Below, piece by piece: positions 8,102 to 17,070 of a stretch of 64,000 nucleotides of DNA. The position numbers were made by a program, and so were the translations under genes. The notes beneath the pieces were generated by a model. That model made no database searches. It was not told the DNA's origin and saw nothing but the letters and a program-made list of their open reading frames with translations. The stretch's first letter is position 1; every line of letters begins with the position of its first letter. The stretch comes from Nocardioides sp. T2.26MG-1 (GTDB lineage: Bacteria > Actinomycetota > Actinomycetes > Propionibacteriales > Nocardioidaceae), in NCBI RefSeq assembly GCF_950101795.1, contig NZ_CATNLZ010000023.1:1-64000 (forward strand). The letters run 5' to 3'.

Positions 8102-8323
8102 TCAGCTGCGGAAGCCGACCTGCCCGAGGGTGCCGTGGCCGATCTCGACGTAGGCGAGCTTGGCGGCCGGGACGATGACCTTGCGGCCCTTGGCGTCGGT
8201 CAGCGTCAGCACACCCTCGCCGGACACCGCCTCGGCGACGAGCTTCTCGACCTCGTCGGCCGCCTGCTCGGTCTCGACGATCAGCTCTCGGGCGGCGTTC
8301 TGGACGCCGATCTTGACCTCCAC
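8102..8323 (-). CDS. DUF3107 family small protein
   Basis: A 73-residue protein of the DUF3107 family, whose M. tuberculosis member is Rv3208A (TB9.4). Its function is unknown. It shows the family features: EVKIGVQNAARE at the N-terminus, alternating acidic helix, then DAKGRKVIVPAAKLAYVEIG. The GTG start at 8323 has a strong ribosome binding site (AAGGAGGA, about six bases away). Three 11-bp direct repeats stand directly ahead of that site. The position between a TetR gene and the RhlE block is conserved in actinobacteria. Confidence 0.9.
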   Translation of the reverse strand: MEVKIGVQNAARELIVETEQAADEVEKLVAEAVSGEGVLTLTDAKGRKVIVPAAKLAYVEIGHGTLGQVGFRS

Positions 8324-8335
8324 GAGGTCCTCCTT

Positions 8336-8368
8336 CTTGCTTCGGGCTTGCTTCGGGCTTGCTTCGGG
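8336..8368. repeat. Three tandem 11-bp repeats (CTTGCTTCGGG)
   Basis: CTTGCTTCGGG occurs three times in direct succession at 8336-8346, 8347-8357 and 8358-8368. It lies between the TetR stop codon and the DUF3107 ribosome binding site, so it is in the DUF3107 leader. Confidence 0.85.
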
Positions 8369-8393
8369 ACAGTGCGGGGGTGGAGCGCGTGGG

Positions 8394-9041
8394 TCAGTCG
8401 TCGGACTTGGGCTCGTCGGACTTGGGGTAGCCCCTGATGCCGCGCCACGCGAGCCCGGCGACGAGCGCCGCAGCGTCGGCCTGGCTGATGCCGCCCGGCT
8501 CCGTGAGCCAGAACCGCGCGCTGACCTGGGCCATTCCCACCAAGGCGACCGCGAGCAGCCGCGAGGCGTCGGGGGGCAGGCCGGTGTCGTCGTGGATGAC
8601 GTGCGCGATCATCGCCGCGCACTCGGTGGTGACCCGGTCGACGTGGCCGCGGACGGCCGGCTCGTTGGTCAGGTCGGACTCGAAGACCAGCCGGAACGCC
8701 CCGGTGGCGCCCGCGACGTACTCGAAGAAGACCTCCATGGTCGCCGCGACCCGCTGCTTGTTGTCGTGGGTGGACTCCAGCGCCACGCGGCAGTTGTCGA
8801 TGATCGTGTCGCAGGACTCGTCGAGCAGCGCCAGGTAGAGGTCGAGCTTGCCCGGGAAGTGCTGGTAGAGCACCGGCTTGGAGACGCCGGCCCGCTCGGC
8901 GATGTCGTCCATCGCGGCGGCGTGGTAGCCCTGGGCGACGAAGACCTCCAGTGCGGACTCCATCAGCTGGGTGCGACGCTCGCGTCGCGGCATCCGGGCG
9001 CCACGCGGTCGGGCGGCGGGGGTGTCGTACTCGGCGGTCAC
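8394..9041 (-). CDS. TetR family transcriptional regulator
   Basis: A 215-residue TetR-type repressor. The N-terminal DNA-binding domain is clear (RRTQLMESALEVFVAQGYH, AAMDDIAERAGVSKPVLYQHF, then PGKLDLY). The C-terminal ligand domain is generic. It ends in an unusual KSDEPKSDD tail, in which KSDEP is partly repeated. Its position before DUF3107 and divergent from moeZ matches Rv3208 in M. tuberculosis. The GTG start at 9041 lies six bases after a TAGGCT -10 hexamer, suggesting a leaderless message. Confidence 0.9.
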   Translation of the reverse strand: MTAEYDTPAARPRGARMPRRERRTQLMESALEVFVAQGYHAAAMDDIAERAGVSKPVLYQHFPGKLDLYLALLDESCDTIIDNCRVALESTHDNKQRVAATMEVFFEYVAGATGAFRLVFESDLTNEPAVRGHVDRVTTECAAMIAHVIHDDTGLPPDASRLLAVALVGMAQVSARFWLTEPGGISQADAAALVAGLAWRGIRGYPKSDEPKSDD

Positions 9042-9053
9042 CCGCGCAGCCTA
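9041..9053 (-). promoter_or_regulatory. Leaderless-type -10 (TAGGCT) before the TetR gene
   Basis: On the minus strand TAGGCT occupies 9053-9048, followed by six bases and the GTG at 9041. Confidence 0.5.
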
Positions 9054-9183
9054 CTCGGCGGTTCGGCCCGTCCGGATGACGGGACGCGCCCGCCCGGTCG
9101 GGTCGCCGCGGGGAACATGGCGGAGCCGGCCGGCGTTGTCCCGAGCGTCCGACCAGGCGAACCGACCAGTCAAGGAGTACGCC

Positions 9184-10383
9184 GTGTCCTTTCCCGCGCT
9201 CGTGGAGCCCGCGGACGAGCTGACCATCGACGAGGTACGTCGCTACAGCCGCCACCTGATCATCCCCGACGTGGGCATGACCGGGCAGAAGCGCCTGAAG
9301 AACGCCAAGGTCCTCGTGATCGGGGCCGGCGGGCTGGGCAGCCCGGCGCTGCTCTACCTGGCCGCGGCCGGCGTCGGCACGATCGGCATCGCGGAGTTCG
9401 ACGAGGTCGACGAGTCCAACCTGCAGCGTCAGATCATCCACGGCCAGTCCGACGTCGGGAAGTCCAAGGCGCTCTCGGCGAAGGAGTCGATCGCCGAGGC
9501 CAACCCGTACGTGAACGTCGTGCTGCACGAGGAGCGCCTCGACAACGACAACGTGCTGCAGGTGTTCGAGGGCTACGACCTCATCGTCGACGGCACCGAC
9601 AACTTCGCGACCCGCTACATGGTCAACGACGCGGCGTACTTCCTGAGGATCCCGTACGTGTGGGGCTCGATCTACCGCTTCGACGGCCAGGCCTCGGTGT
9701 TCGCGCCGACGCTCGCCGACGACGCGCCGTGCTACCGCTGCCTCTACCCGGAGCCCCCGCCGCCGGGCATGGTCCCGAGCTGCGCGGAGGGGGGCGTGCT
9801 CGGCGTCCTGTGCGCCGCGATCGGCTCGATCCAGGTCAACGAAGCCATCAAGCTGCTGGCCGGCATCGGCGAGCCGCTGGTCGGCAAGCTGATGATCTAC
9901 GACGCCCTCGAGATGGAGTACCGCAAGCTGCGCGTCCGCAAGGACCCCAACTGCGCGCTGTGCGGCGACAACCCGACCGTCACCGGGCTGATCGACTACG
10001 AGGCCTTCTGCGGGGCGATCTCCGAGGAGGCCGCCGAGGCCGCCGCCGGGTCGACGATCTCGGTCACCCAGCTCGAGCACATGCTCAAGGAGCGCGAGGA
10101 GGGCACCCGCGACTTCGTGCTCGTCGACGTGCGCGAGCCCAACGAGTACGAGATCAACCGGATCCCCGGCTCGGTGCTGATCCCCAAGGGCGACTTCCTC
10201 AACGGGTCGGCTCTGGAGAAGCTCCCGAGCGACAAGCAGATCGTGATGCACTGCAAGTCGGGTGTGCGGTCAGCCGAGACGCTGGCGATCGTCAAGGGCG
10301 CGGGCTACGCCGACGCTGTGCACGTCGGCGGTGGCGTGGTCGCCTGGGTCAACCAGATCGACCCCAGCCAGCCGTCGTACTAG
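9184..10383 (+). CDS. moeZ: Adenylyltransferase/sulfurtransferase MoeZ
   Basis: A 399-residue fusion of an E1-like (ThiF/MoeB) domain and a C-terminal rhodanese domain. The nucleotide-binding GAGGLGSP lies at residues 47-54, the zinc CxxC pairs are in CYRCLYP and CALCGD, and the rhodanese active loop HCKSGVRS places the catalytic cysteine at residue 357. MoeZ adenylates and then sulfurates small sulfur-carrier proteins (MoaD-, ThiS- or CysO-like) for molybdopterin, thiamine or cysteine synthesis. A molybdenum hydroxylase is encoded at 24-28 kb, so its cofactor could depend on this enzyme. The GTG start at 9184 has a good CAAGGAG site seven bases upstream. Confidence 0.93.
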   Translation: MSFPALVEPADELTIDEVRRYSRHLIIPDVGMTGQKRLKNAKVLVIGAGGLGSPALLYLAAAGVGTIGIAEFDEVDESNLQRQIIHGQSDVGKSKALSAKESIAEANPYVNVVLHEERLDNDNVLQVFEGYDLIVDGTDNFATRYMVNDAAYFLRIPYVWGSIYRFDGQASVFAPTLADDAPCYRCLYPEPPPPGMVPSCAEGGVLGVLCAAIGSIQVNEAIKLLAGIGEPLVGKLMIYDALEMEYRKLRVRKDPNCALCGDNPTVTGLIDYEAFCGAISEEAAEAAAGSTISVTQLEHMLKEREEGTRDFVLVDVREPNEYEINRIPGSVLIPKGDFLNGSALEKLPSDKQIVMHCKSGVRSAETLAIVKGAGYADAVHVGGGVVAWVNQIDPSQPSY

Positions 10384-10390
10384 GCGGGCT

Positions 10391-10419
10391 GGGGTTTCGG
10401 CTGCTGACAGCCGAACCCC
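10391..10419. terminator. Hairpin after moeZ (GGGTTTCGGCTG repeat)
   Basis: GGGGTTTCGGCTG, a CTGA loop and CAGCCGAACCCC form a stem with one bulged T. It lies eight bases after the moeZ stop. Related hairpins lie at 49024-49051 and 49082-49117, so it is also a dispersed repeat. Confidence 0.65.
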
Positions 10420-10555
10420 GCCGGCGGCTCACACCTTCAGGCTGGCCGGCGATGACTACCCGCGCGTAACCCCCGCGGGGCAGTGGTCGTTGTCACTCCC
10501 GACAGAGCCATCGGTCCGGCGGTCGCCGGCCCCAATCGGGAGGGTCATCCACCCC

Positions 10556-11470
10556 ATGCGCTTCTTCTCAAGCTCCGCGGCGCGTCGCGTCGTCGGCGCC
10601 ACCGCCCTGGTCGTCAGCGCCGTCGTGGGCGCGGCGTACACCGCCGGTCCGGCGACCGCGGCCGGCCACCACCACCACAAGAAGGGCGCCCGCGTCGCGA
10701 CCTGGGCGCCGGCCGACTCCGCGAAGATCCACCCCGGCACGATGATGTACACCGACGGCGCCCAGTGCACCGGCAACTTCGTCTTCGCCGACGCCTCCAG
10801 CAACGTCTACGTCGGCTACGCCGCGCACTGCGCCGGCACCGGCGCGGCCACCGACACCGACGGCTGCAAGGCGAGCTCGCTGCCGCTGGGCACGAAGGTG
10901 ACGTTCAACGAGGGCGGCAGCCTGATCAGCGAGGGCACCCAGGTGGGCTCGGGCACCTTGGTGTACTCGTCGTGGGACACCATGCACAAGCTCGGCACCA
11001 CGGACGCCAACACGTGCGCCTACAACGACTTCGCGCTGGTGAAGGTCGCCGCCGCTGACGTCGCGAAGGTCAACCCGTCGGTGCCGTTCTGGGGCGGGCC
11101 GACCGGCATCGACACCGACGGCACGGCCGCGGGCGACCGGGTGTGGACCTACGGCAACTCCAGCCTGCGGGGCGGCCTCGAGCCGCTCTCGCCGCACACC
11201 GGCGTCAGCCTCGGTGACGACCCCGCGGACGGTGGCTGGAGCCACCCGCTCTACACCGTGACCCCGGGCATCCCCGGCGACTCCGGCTCCGGCTTCCTCA
11301 GCGACGACGGCTTGGCCGTCGGCGTGCTGTCGACCCTGGGCCTCGCGCCGCTGCCGGCGTCCAACAACATCGGCGACCTCGCCAAGGAGCTCGTGTTCGC
11401 GCAGCAGCACTCCGGCATCTCCGGGCTCCAGCTGGTCAACGGCACCGAGCCGTTCTCGCCGATCCTCTGA
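10556..11470 (+). CDS. Secreted trypsin-like serine protease
   Basis: A 304-residue exported chymotrypsin-fold peptidase. The N-terminus is a typical signal peptide (basic start, hydrophobic VVGATALVVSAVVGAAYTAG, cleavage near ATAA/GHHHH, about residue 36), leaving a natural four-histidine mature end. The catalytic triad is visible as AAHC (His), NDFALVK (Asp) and GDSGSGF (Ser). Paired cysteines suggest disulfides. It probably acts outside the cell; the substrate is unknown. It is a single gene flanked by hairpins on both sides, and the ATG at 10556 begins the signal peptide. Confidence 0.85.
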   Translation: MRFFSSSAARRVVGATALVVSAVVGAAYTAGPATAAGHHHHKKGARVATWAPADSAKIHPGTMMYTDGAQCTGNFVFADASSNVYVGYAAHCAGTGAATDTDGCKASSLPLGTKVTFNEGGSLISEGTQVGSGTLVYSSWDTMHKLGTTDANTCAYNDFALVKVAAADVAKVNPSVPFWGGPTGIDTDGTAAGDRVWTYGNSSLRGGLEPLSPHTGVSLGDDPADGGWSHPLYTVTPGIPGDSGSGFLSDDGLAVGVLSTLGLAPLPASNNIGDLAKELVFAQQHSGISGLQLVNGTEPFSPIL

Positions 11471-11523
11471 GCACCCACAGCCTGAGCTGAGCCCGTGAGC
11501 TGAGCCCTGAGCCGAGGGAGCGT

Positions 11524-11548
11524 CCGGAGGCCCGGAACTTGCCTCCGG
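11524..11548. other. Hairpin CCGGAGGC / GCCTCCGG
   Basis: A perfect 8-bp inverted repeat with a nine-base loop in the gap after the protease gene. Before it, GAGCTGAGCC-like motifs are repeated imperfectly (about 11483-11515). Confidence 0.5.
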
Positions 11549-11561
11549 TGGCATCACGCAC

Positions 11562-11592
11562 GACGGCCCCGTCCATGCCGGACGGGGCCGTC
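11562..11592 (+). terminator. Strong terminator hairpin after the protease gene
   Basis: Perfect 13-bp arms GACGGCCCCGTCC and GGACGGGGCCGTC surround the loop ATGCC. It lies upstream of the DUF4129 operon and probably ends transcription from the protease gene. Confidence 0.75.
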
Positions 11593-11604
11593 GTCGCGTT
11601 CGGG

Positions 11605-11618
11605 TAGTTTGCGGACCA
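11605..11618 (+). promoter_or_regulatory. Leaderless-type -10 (TAGTTT) before the DUF4129 gene
   Basis: TAGTTT at 11605-11610 is followed by seven bases and the ATG at 11618. There is no Shine-Dalgarno sequence. This decides the start in favour of ATG over an in-frame TTG at 11609. Confidence 0.5.
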
Positions 11619-12355
11619 TGTCCGACCGGCGAGCCAGCACCGTGGCCGTCGTCTCGGTGGTCGCCGGCGCCCTGCTGGTCGTGGTGCTCGCCGCGTGGGC
11701 GTCCTCGATCGGGCCGAGCGAGGTGCTGCGCGGCGACGGCCCGTCGCCGGCCGCCACCGCCACCGCCACCGCGACCTCCTCGGAGTCGGCCTCGCCCGAC
11801 CGCGAGGCCACCGAGCCCGCCGAACCGCGCGGCACCCCGCCGTGGATCCGCGCCTTCGCGCTGCTCGTCAACCTCGCCGTCGTCGTGGGGCTCGTGCTGG
11901 TCGCGGCGCGCTTCGGCGTCGTACCGCTCGTGCGATCGACCCGTCGCCGCCGTGAGGCGCGGCGCCGCCGCGTGCCCGAGCGCCTCGAGTTCGGGGTGCT
12001 CGAGCCGTCCGAGGCGGTCGCGCGCGCGATGCTCGCGGACGCCGAGGACCAGCGTCGGCTGCTCGCCGAGGACGGCAGCCCCCGCAACGCCGTGGTCGCC
12101 TGCTGGGACCGCTTCGAGACCCAGGCGGCGGCGGCCGGTCTGGCCCGGTCGCCCTGGGAGACCTCCGCGGAGTACACGATGCGGGTCCTCGACCTCGTCG
12201 ACGCCGACCAGCCGGCGGTGACCCGGCTCGGCGAGCTCTACCGGGAGGCGCGGTTCTCCACGCACCCGGTCACCGAGGAGCGGCGGCGCGAGGCGCTCGA
12301 GGCGCTCGACGTCATCCACCGCACGCTGCTGCGCTCCACGGGGGTCGGCGCGTGA
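11618..12355 (+). CDS. DUF4129 domain membrane protein
   Basis: A 245-residue protein with two transmembrane segments (about residues 9-28 and 74-98) separated by a Thr/Ala/Ser-rich extracytoplasmic stretch. An Arg-rich cytoplasmic segment and a C-terminal DUF4129 domain of helices follow (SPWETSAEYTMRVLDLV, then LYREARFS). DUF4129 proteins accompany MoxR ATPases and DUF58 proteins; their role is unknown but they have been linked to envelope functions. This is the first gene of a tight operon reaching at least to 15684: its stop overlaps the next start. Confidence 0.82.
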   Translation: MSDRRASTVAVVSVVAGALLVVVLAAWASSIGPSEVLRGDGPSPAATATATATSSESASPDREATEPAEPRGTPPWIRAFALLVNLAVVVGLVLVAARFGVVPLVRSTRRRREARRRRVPERLEFGVLEPSEAVARAMLADAEDQRRLLAEDGSPRNAVVACWDRFETQAAAAGLARSPWETSAEYTMRVLDLVDADQPAVTRLGELYREARFSTHPVTEERRREALEALDVIHRTLLRSTGVGA

Positions 12356-12821
12356 GCGCGCGGACCTGGTGGCGGCGGCTCCTCGGCGGGGTGGTCGCGT
12401 ACGCCGTCCTCGAGGCCGGTCTCGAGCTGGCGAAGGCCGACCCCGACCCGCTGCGACTGGCCCTGCTGGTCGCCAGCGGCGTGGCGCTGCTCGGGCTGCT
12501 CCGCGACGCGCTCGACGGCGGGGCGGCCTCGTGGGACGTCGACGTCGACGTGCCCTCGCTGCGGGAGCGCGGCGACCCGCGGCTGCGCCAGTACCTCGGC
12601 CTCCTCGACGCCCACCTGGCCGCCCGCAGCCCCGACCCGGCGCTGCGCGACCGGCTCCGCCGGCTGACCACGCAGGTGCTCGCCCAGCGATACGCCCTGG
12701 ACCGCGACGACCCGCGGGCGGCCGAGCTGACCGGCCCCGAGCTGACCGCGCTGCTCGACGGGCCGCCGCGGCGGCTGGCCCCCGCGGAGATCGACCGCTG
12801 CCTGACCCAGATCGAGGAGCT

Positions 12822-12825
<4 letters not shown>
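12352..12825 (+). CDS. Hypothetical membrane protein of the MoxR/DUF58 operon
   Basis: A 157-residue protein with an N-terminal hydrophobic helix, a second possible one around LALLVASGVALLGLL, and a soluble helical region with many Arg/Asp/Leu residues. I do not recognise a domain. Such small proteins are common between DUF4129 and MoxR genes in Nocardioides-type genomes. The GTG start at 12352 overlaps the previous stop, and its own stop overlaps the MoxR start, so translation is probably coupled. Confidence 0.7.
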
Positions 12826-13828
<1,003 letters not shown>

Positions 13829-13832
<4 letters not shown>

Positions 13833-15148
13833 GCTCCCGGGAGGTCGGCCGGGGCGGCGCCGCCTCCTGGCGCTCGACGACGGCGCTCGGCCGGGCGCTG
13901 GTCGTGGGCGGTCTCGGCATCGGCATGGCGGTGCTCACCGGCGAGCCCGCGATCGTGGTGCTCGTCGCCCCGTTCGTCACGCTCGCCGCGCTCAGCCTGG
14001 TGCACCGGCCCGGTCGCGACCCGGTGCTGAACTCGCGGCTCGACCACCTCACGCTGCGCGAGGGCGTCGGCACCACGTCGCGGCTGAGCGTCACCGGCGC
14101 CGAGGACGCGGAGCTCCTGGTGCGGATCACCGGGCAGCCGCCGTACGTCGTCGCCCGCCCGCACGGTGGCCGGGTCGGGCGGCTCCTCGACGGCCCACCG
14201 CCCGAGGTGGAGATCAGCCCCCGGCGATGGGGCCGGCGGATGCTGGGGGCGGAGCGGGTCGCGCTCTACTCGCCGTGGGCGGGCTACCGCTTCGGGCCGG
14301 TCGCCCTCGGCGGCCAGTGGACGCGGGTGCTGCCGGTGACCGCGCCGTACGACTCGCGGGCCGAGGCCCCGCAGCCGCTCGGGCTGGTCGGCGCCCACCG
14401 GTCGCGCCGCACCGGCAGCGGCACCGAGCTCTCCGGCATCCGGCCGTTCCAGCCGGGCGACCGGCTGCGGCGGGTCAACTGGCGCGTCTCGCTGCGCACC
14501 GGCGACCTCCACGTCGTGACCACCCGGGCCGAGGAGGACACCGGTGTGCTGCTGGTGCTCGACGCGCTCGCCGACCACGGCGTCTCCGACGGCGTCGACG
14601 GCGCGGCCAGCAGCCTCGACCTCGGCGTGCGGGCCGCGTCGGCGATCGCCGAGCACCACGTGCGCCAGGGCGACCGGGTCGCGCTGCGGGTGGTCGGGCG
14701 CGGCCGCGAGCAGGTGGGGTACGGCGCCGGGGCGCGGCACCTGCGCCGGATCCAGGACCGGCTCGCGACCGTGCGCGTCGGGGACGCCGGCGAGCCCGAC
14801 ACCGGCGTGCTGCAGCTGGGCGTGACCGGCGGCGCCGTCGTGGTGGTGCTGTCGCCGATGCTCGCGGAGTCCGTCGGCACGGTGGCCGCGACCCTCACCC
14901 GGCGCGGTGTCGCGGTGCTCGTCGTCGACACGCTCCCCGCCGACGCCCGGCCCGACCTGCCCGAGGGCGCCGACCCCGAGCTGGCGGCGCTGGCCTGGCG
15001 GATGCGGATGCTCGAGCGGGCGGTGGTGCTCGACCGGCTGGCGGCGCTCGGCTGCCCGGTCGTCGCATGGCGCGGGCCCGGCACGGTCGACGACGTGCTG
15101 CGCCGCCTGGCGCGGCGCGCGCAGCTGCCACGGGTGGTCGGCCGATGA
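13829..15148 (+). CDS. DUF58 domain-containing protein
   Basis: A 439-residue protein with two N-terminal hydrophobic segments (about residues 20-55) and a DUF58 domain. The domain signature is SGIRPFQPGDRLRRVNWR near residues 206-223. A vWA-like region follows (VLLVLDALADHG). It is the probable partner of the preceding MoxR ATPase; the combination is widespread but its biochemical role is open. It overlaps the MoxR stop by ATGA and the next start by ATGA. Confidence 0.88.
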
Positions 15149-15684
15149 CGCCGCGCGTGCCCGGCATCGAGCCGAGCGACTGGGCGCGCTCCCAGCTGGT
15201 GCTGCGGGCGCTGATGCTGCTCGGGCCGGTGGCGGCGCTGCTCGCGTCCGGCCCGACCGGCCACGCGGCGCCGTGGTGGCTGGTCGGCGTGGTCGCCGCG
15301 CTCGCCGGCGTCTGGGCCTGGTACACCGATGTGCCGTTCGGGGCCGCGCCCCTGCTCGTGGTCATCGGGTGGTGGGCGGCCGCCCTGGGGAGCACGACGT
15401 CCGCGTGGCTGCTGGTGGCCGCGGCGGCCCTGCTCGTGGCACACGTCGCCGCGGTGCTCGCGTCGTACGGCCCGCCGGCGATGCCGGTCGACCGTGCGGT
15501 CACCCGGCTCTGGGTACGGCGGGGCGCGCTCGTGCTGCTGACCGCGCCGGTCGCGTGGGGTGCGGCCCGGGCGCTGCGCGACCAGCCGGAGCAGCCCGGC
15601 ATCTGGGTGCTCGGCGTGGCGGTCGCCTGCGTGGCCACGCTGATCGCCACCGCCGCGCTGAGGACCGACCAGGAGGAGCGGTGA
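15145..15684 (+). CDS. Hypothetical multi-pass membrane protein
   Basis: A 179-residue protein made almost entirely of hydrophobic helices (about five, between residues 20 and 165) with Trp-rich and Ala-rich stretches and a short charged tail. No family is recognised. It is the last membrane component of the DUF4129-MoxR-DUF58 operon. Its start overlaps the DUF58 stop and its stop overlaps the alkyltransferase-like gene start. Confidence 0.65.
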   Translation: MTPRVPGIEPSDWARSQLVLRALMLLGPVAALLASGPTGHAAPWWLVGVVAALAGVWAWYTDVPFGAAPLLVVIGWWAAALGSTTSAWLLVAAAALLVAHVAAVLASYGPPAMPVDRAVTRLWVRRGALVLLTAPVAWGAARALRDQPEQPGIWVLGVAVACVATLIATAALRTDQEER

Positions 15685-16001
15685 GCGTCGATCCCGAGGA
15701 GTACGCCGAGCTGGTGCTGCAGTGCGTGGAGTCCGTGCCCCGGGGCCGCGTCACGACGTACGGCGCCATCGCGGAGGTCGTCGGCGAGGTGCTCGGCGGT
15801 GGCGGCCCGCGGCAGGTCGGCTCGGTGATGTCCTCGCAGGGCGGGGCCGTCCCGTGGTGGCGGGTCGTCCACGCCGACGGCTCCCCGCCCACCTGCCACG
15901 ACGGCGAGGCGCACCAGGCCTACCTCGAGGAGGGCACGCCGCTGCGCCCGTCGGGCAAGGTCGACATGGCGCAGGCGTTCTGGCGGCCGGCGCTCCCGTA
16001 A
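15681..16001 (+). CDS. Alkyltransferase-like protein (ATL, MGMT family)
   Basis: A 106-residue protein with the DNA-binding half of O6-methylguanine-DNA methyltransferases: VPRGRVTTYGAIAEVVG, the RQVGSVMSS helix, then PWWRVVHADG. The reactive PCHRV motif is replaced by PWWRV, so Trp59 stands where the alkyl-accepting cysteine should be. ATL proteins of this kind bind O6-alkylguanine and flag it for nucleotide excision repair instead of repairing it directly. The gene overlaps the preceding membrane-protein gene by GTGA. In M. tuberculosis the homologue (Rv3204) lies next to adnAB; here 40.7 kb separates them. Confidence 0.88.
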   Translation: MSVDPEEYAELVLQCVESVPRGRVTTYGAIAEVVGEVLGGGGPRQVGSVMSSQGGAVPWWRVVHADGSPPTCHDGEAHQAYLEEGTPLRPSGKVDMAQAFWRPALP

Positions 16002-16029
16002 CCGGGTGGCCGTTGTCGGTGGTCGCGGG

Positions 16030-16042
16030 CAGAGTGGACGCA
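16030..16042 (+). promoter_or_regulatory. Leaderless-type -10 (CAGAGT) before the ABC exporter
   Basis: CAGAGT at 16030-16035 is followed by six bases and the ATG at 16042. No ribosome binding site is visible. Confidence 0.4.
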
Positions 16043-17070
16043 TGCCCACCGCGATCCGGGCCACCGGCCTGGTCAAGAAGTACGGCGCCGTCACCGCGCT
16101 CGACGGCCTCGACCTCGAGGTCGAGGAGGGCACGGTGCTCGGCCTGCTCGGGCCCAACGGCGCGGGCAAGACCACGGCCGTGCGGGTGTTCACCACGCTG
16201 CTGCGACCCGACAGCGGACACGCCGAGGTGGCGGGCGTCGACGTGCTCCGGCATCCCAAGGAGCTGCGCCGCCGCATCGGCGTCTCCGGGCAGTACGCCG
16301 CGGTCGACGAGCACCTGACCGGCTTCGAGAACCTCGACATGGTGGGCCGGCTCTACCACCTCGGTGCGGCGGCGAGCCGGGCCCGGGCCCGCGAGCTGCT
16401 CGAGCAGTTCGACCTCGCGCACGCGGCCGAGCGCGTTGTGAAGGGGTGGTCCGGAGGGATGCGCCGCCGGCTCGACCTCGCCGGGGCGCTGGTCGCCCAG
16501 CCGCCGGTGCTGTTCCTCGACGAGCCGACGACCGGCCTCGACCCGCGCGGCCGGGTCGGCATGTGGAACGTCATCGAGGGGCTGGTCCGCGGCGGCACCA
16601 CGCTGCTGCTCACCACGCAGTACCTCGAGGAGGCCGATCGGCTCGCCGACCGGATCGCGGTCATCGACCACGGCCGGGTGATCGCGCTGGGCACCGCGGA
16701 CGAGCTGAAGGCCCAGGTCGGGGGCGAGCGGATCGAGGTCGTGCTGCTCGACCCCGCCCGGCTGACCACCGCCCGCCACGAGGCGGCCGCGGTCGGCATC
16801 GAGGAGCCCGGTGTCGACGACCGCGACCGCCGGGTCACGGTGGCGGTCGACGGCGGCACGACCGACCTCGTCGAGCTCCTCGGCCGGCTCGACCGGGCCG
16901 GCATCGAGGTCCTCGAGGCCGGCCTGCGCCGTCCGACGCTCGACGACGTGTTCCTCGCGCTGACCGGCCACCACGCCGAGGCCGAGACGCCGTCCGGGGA
17001 CACTGACGACCCGAACCAGCCGGACGACCCGGACGACCCGGCCGCCGGCGAGCAGGAGGGGGTGGCCTGA
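16042..17070 (+). CDS. ABC transporter ATP-binding protein, DrrA type
   Basis: A 342-residue ABC ATPase with Walker A GPNGAGKTT, Q-loop region around SGQYAAVDEHLTG, signature WSGGMRRRLDLA, and Walker B FLDEPTTGLDP. The C-terminal extension of about 110 residues is typical of daunorubicin-resistance (DrrA) type exporters. The last 25 residues are a Asp/Pro/Glu-rich tail. It pairs with the following ABC-2 permease (one-base overlap, TGATG). The exporter's substrate cannot be told. The predicted start fits the leaderless -10 spacing. Confidence 0.9.
   Translation: MPTAIRATGLVKKYGAVTALDGLDLEVEEGTVLGLLGPNGAGKTTAVRVFTTLLRPDSGHAEVAGVDVLRHPKELRRRIGVSGQYAAVDEHLTGFENLDMVGRLYHLGAAASRARARELLEQFDLAHAAERVVKGWSGGMRRRLDLAGALVAQPPVLFLDEPTTGLDPRGRVGMWNVIEGLVRGGTTLLLTTQYLEEADRLADRIAVIDHGRVIALGTADELKAQVGGERIEVVLLDPARLTTARHEAAAVGIEEPGVDDRDRRVTVAVDGGTTDLVELLGRLDRAGIEVLEAGLRRPTLDDVFLALTGHHAEAETPSGDTDDPNQPDDPDDPAAGEQEGVA

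Noticed and set aside
8281..10251. A 656-codon minus-strand open frame covering moeZ.
   Set aside because: MoeZ on the plus strand has intact E1 and rhodanese motifs. The antisense product has no recognisable domain, and only its distal part overlaps the TetR gene in another frame.
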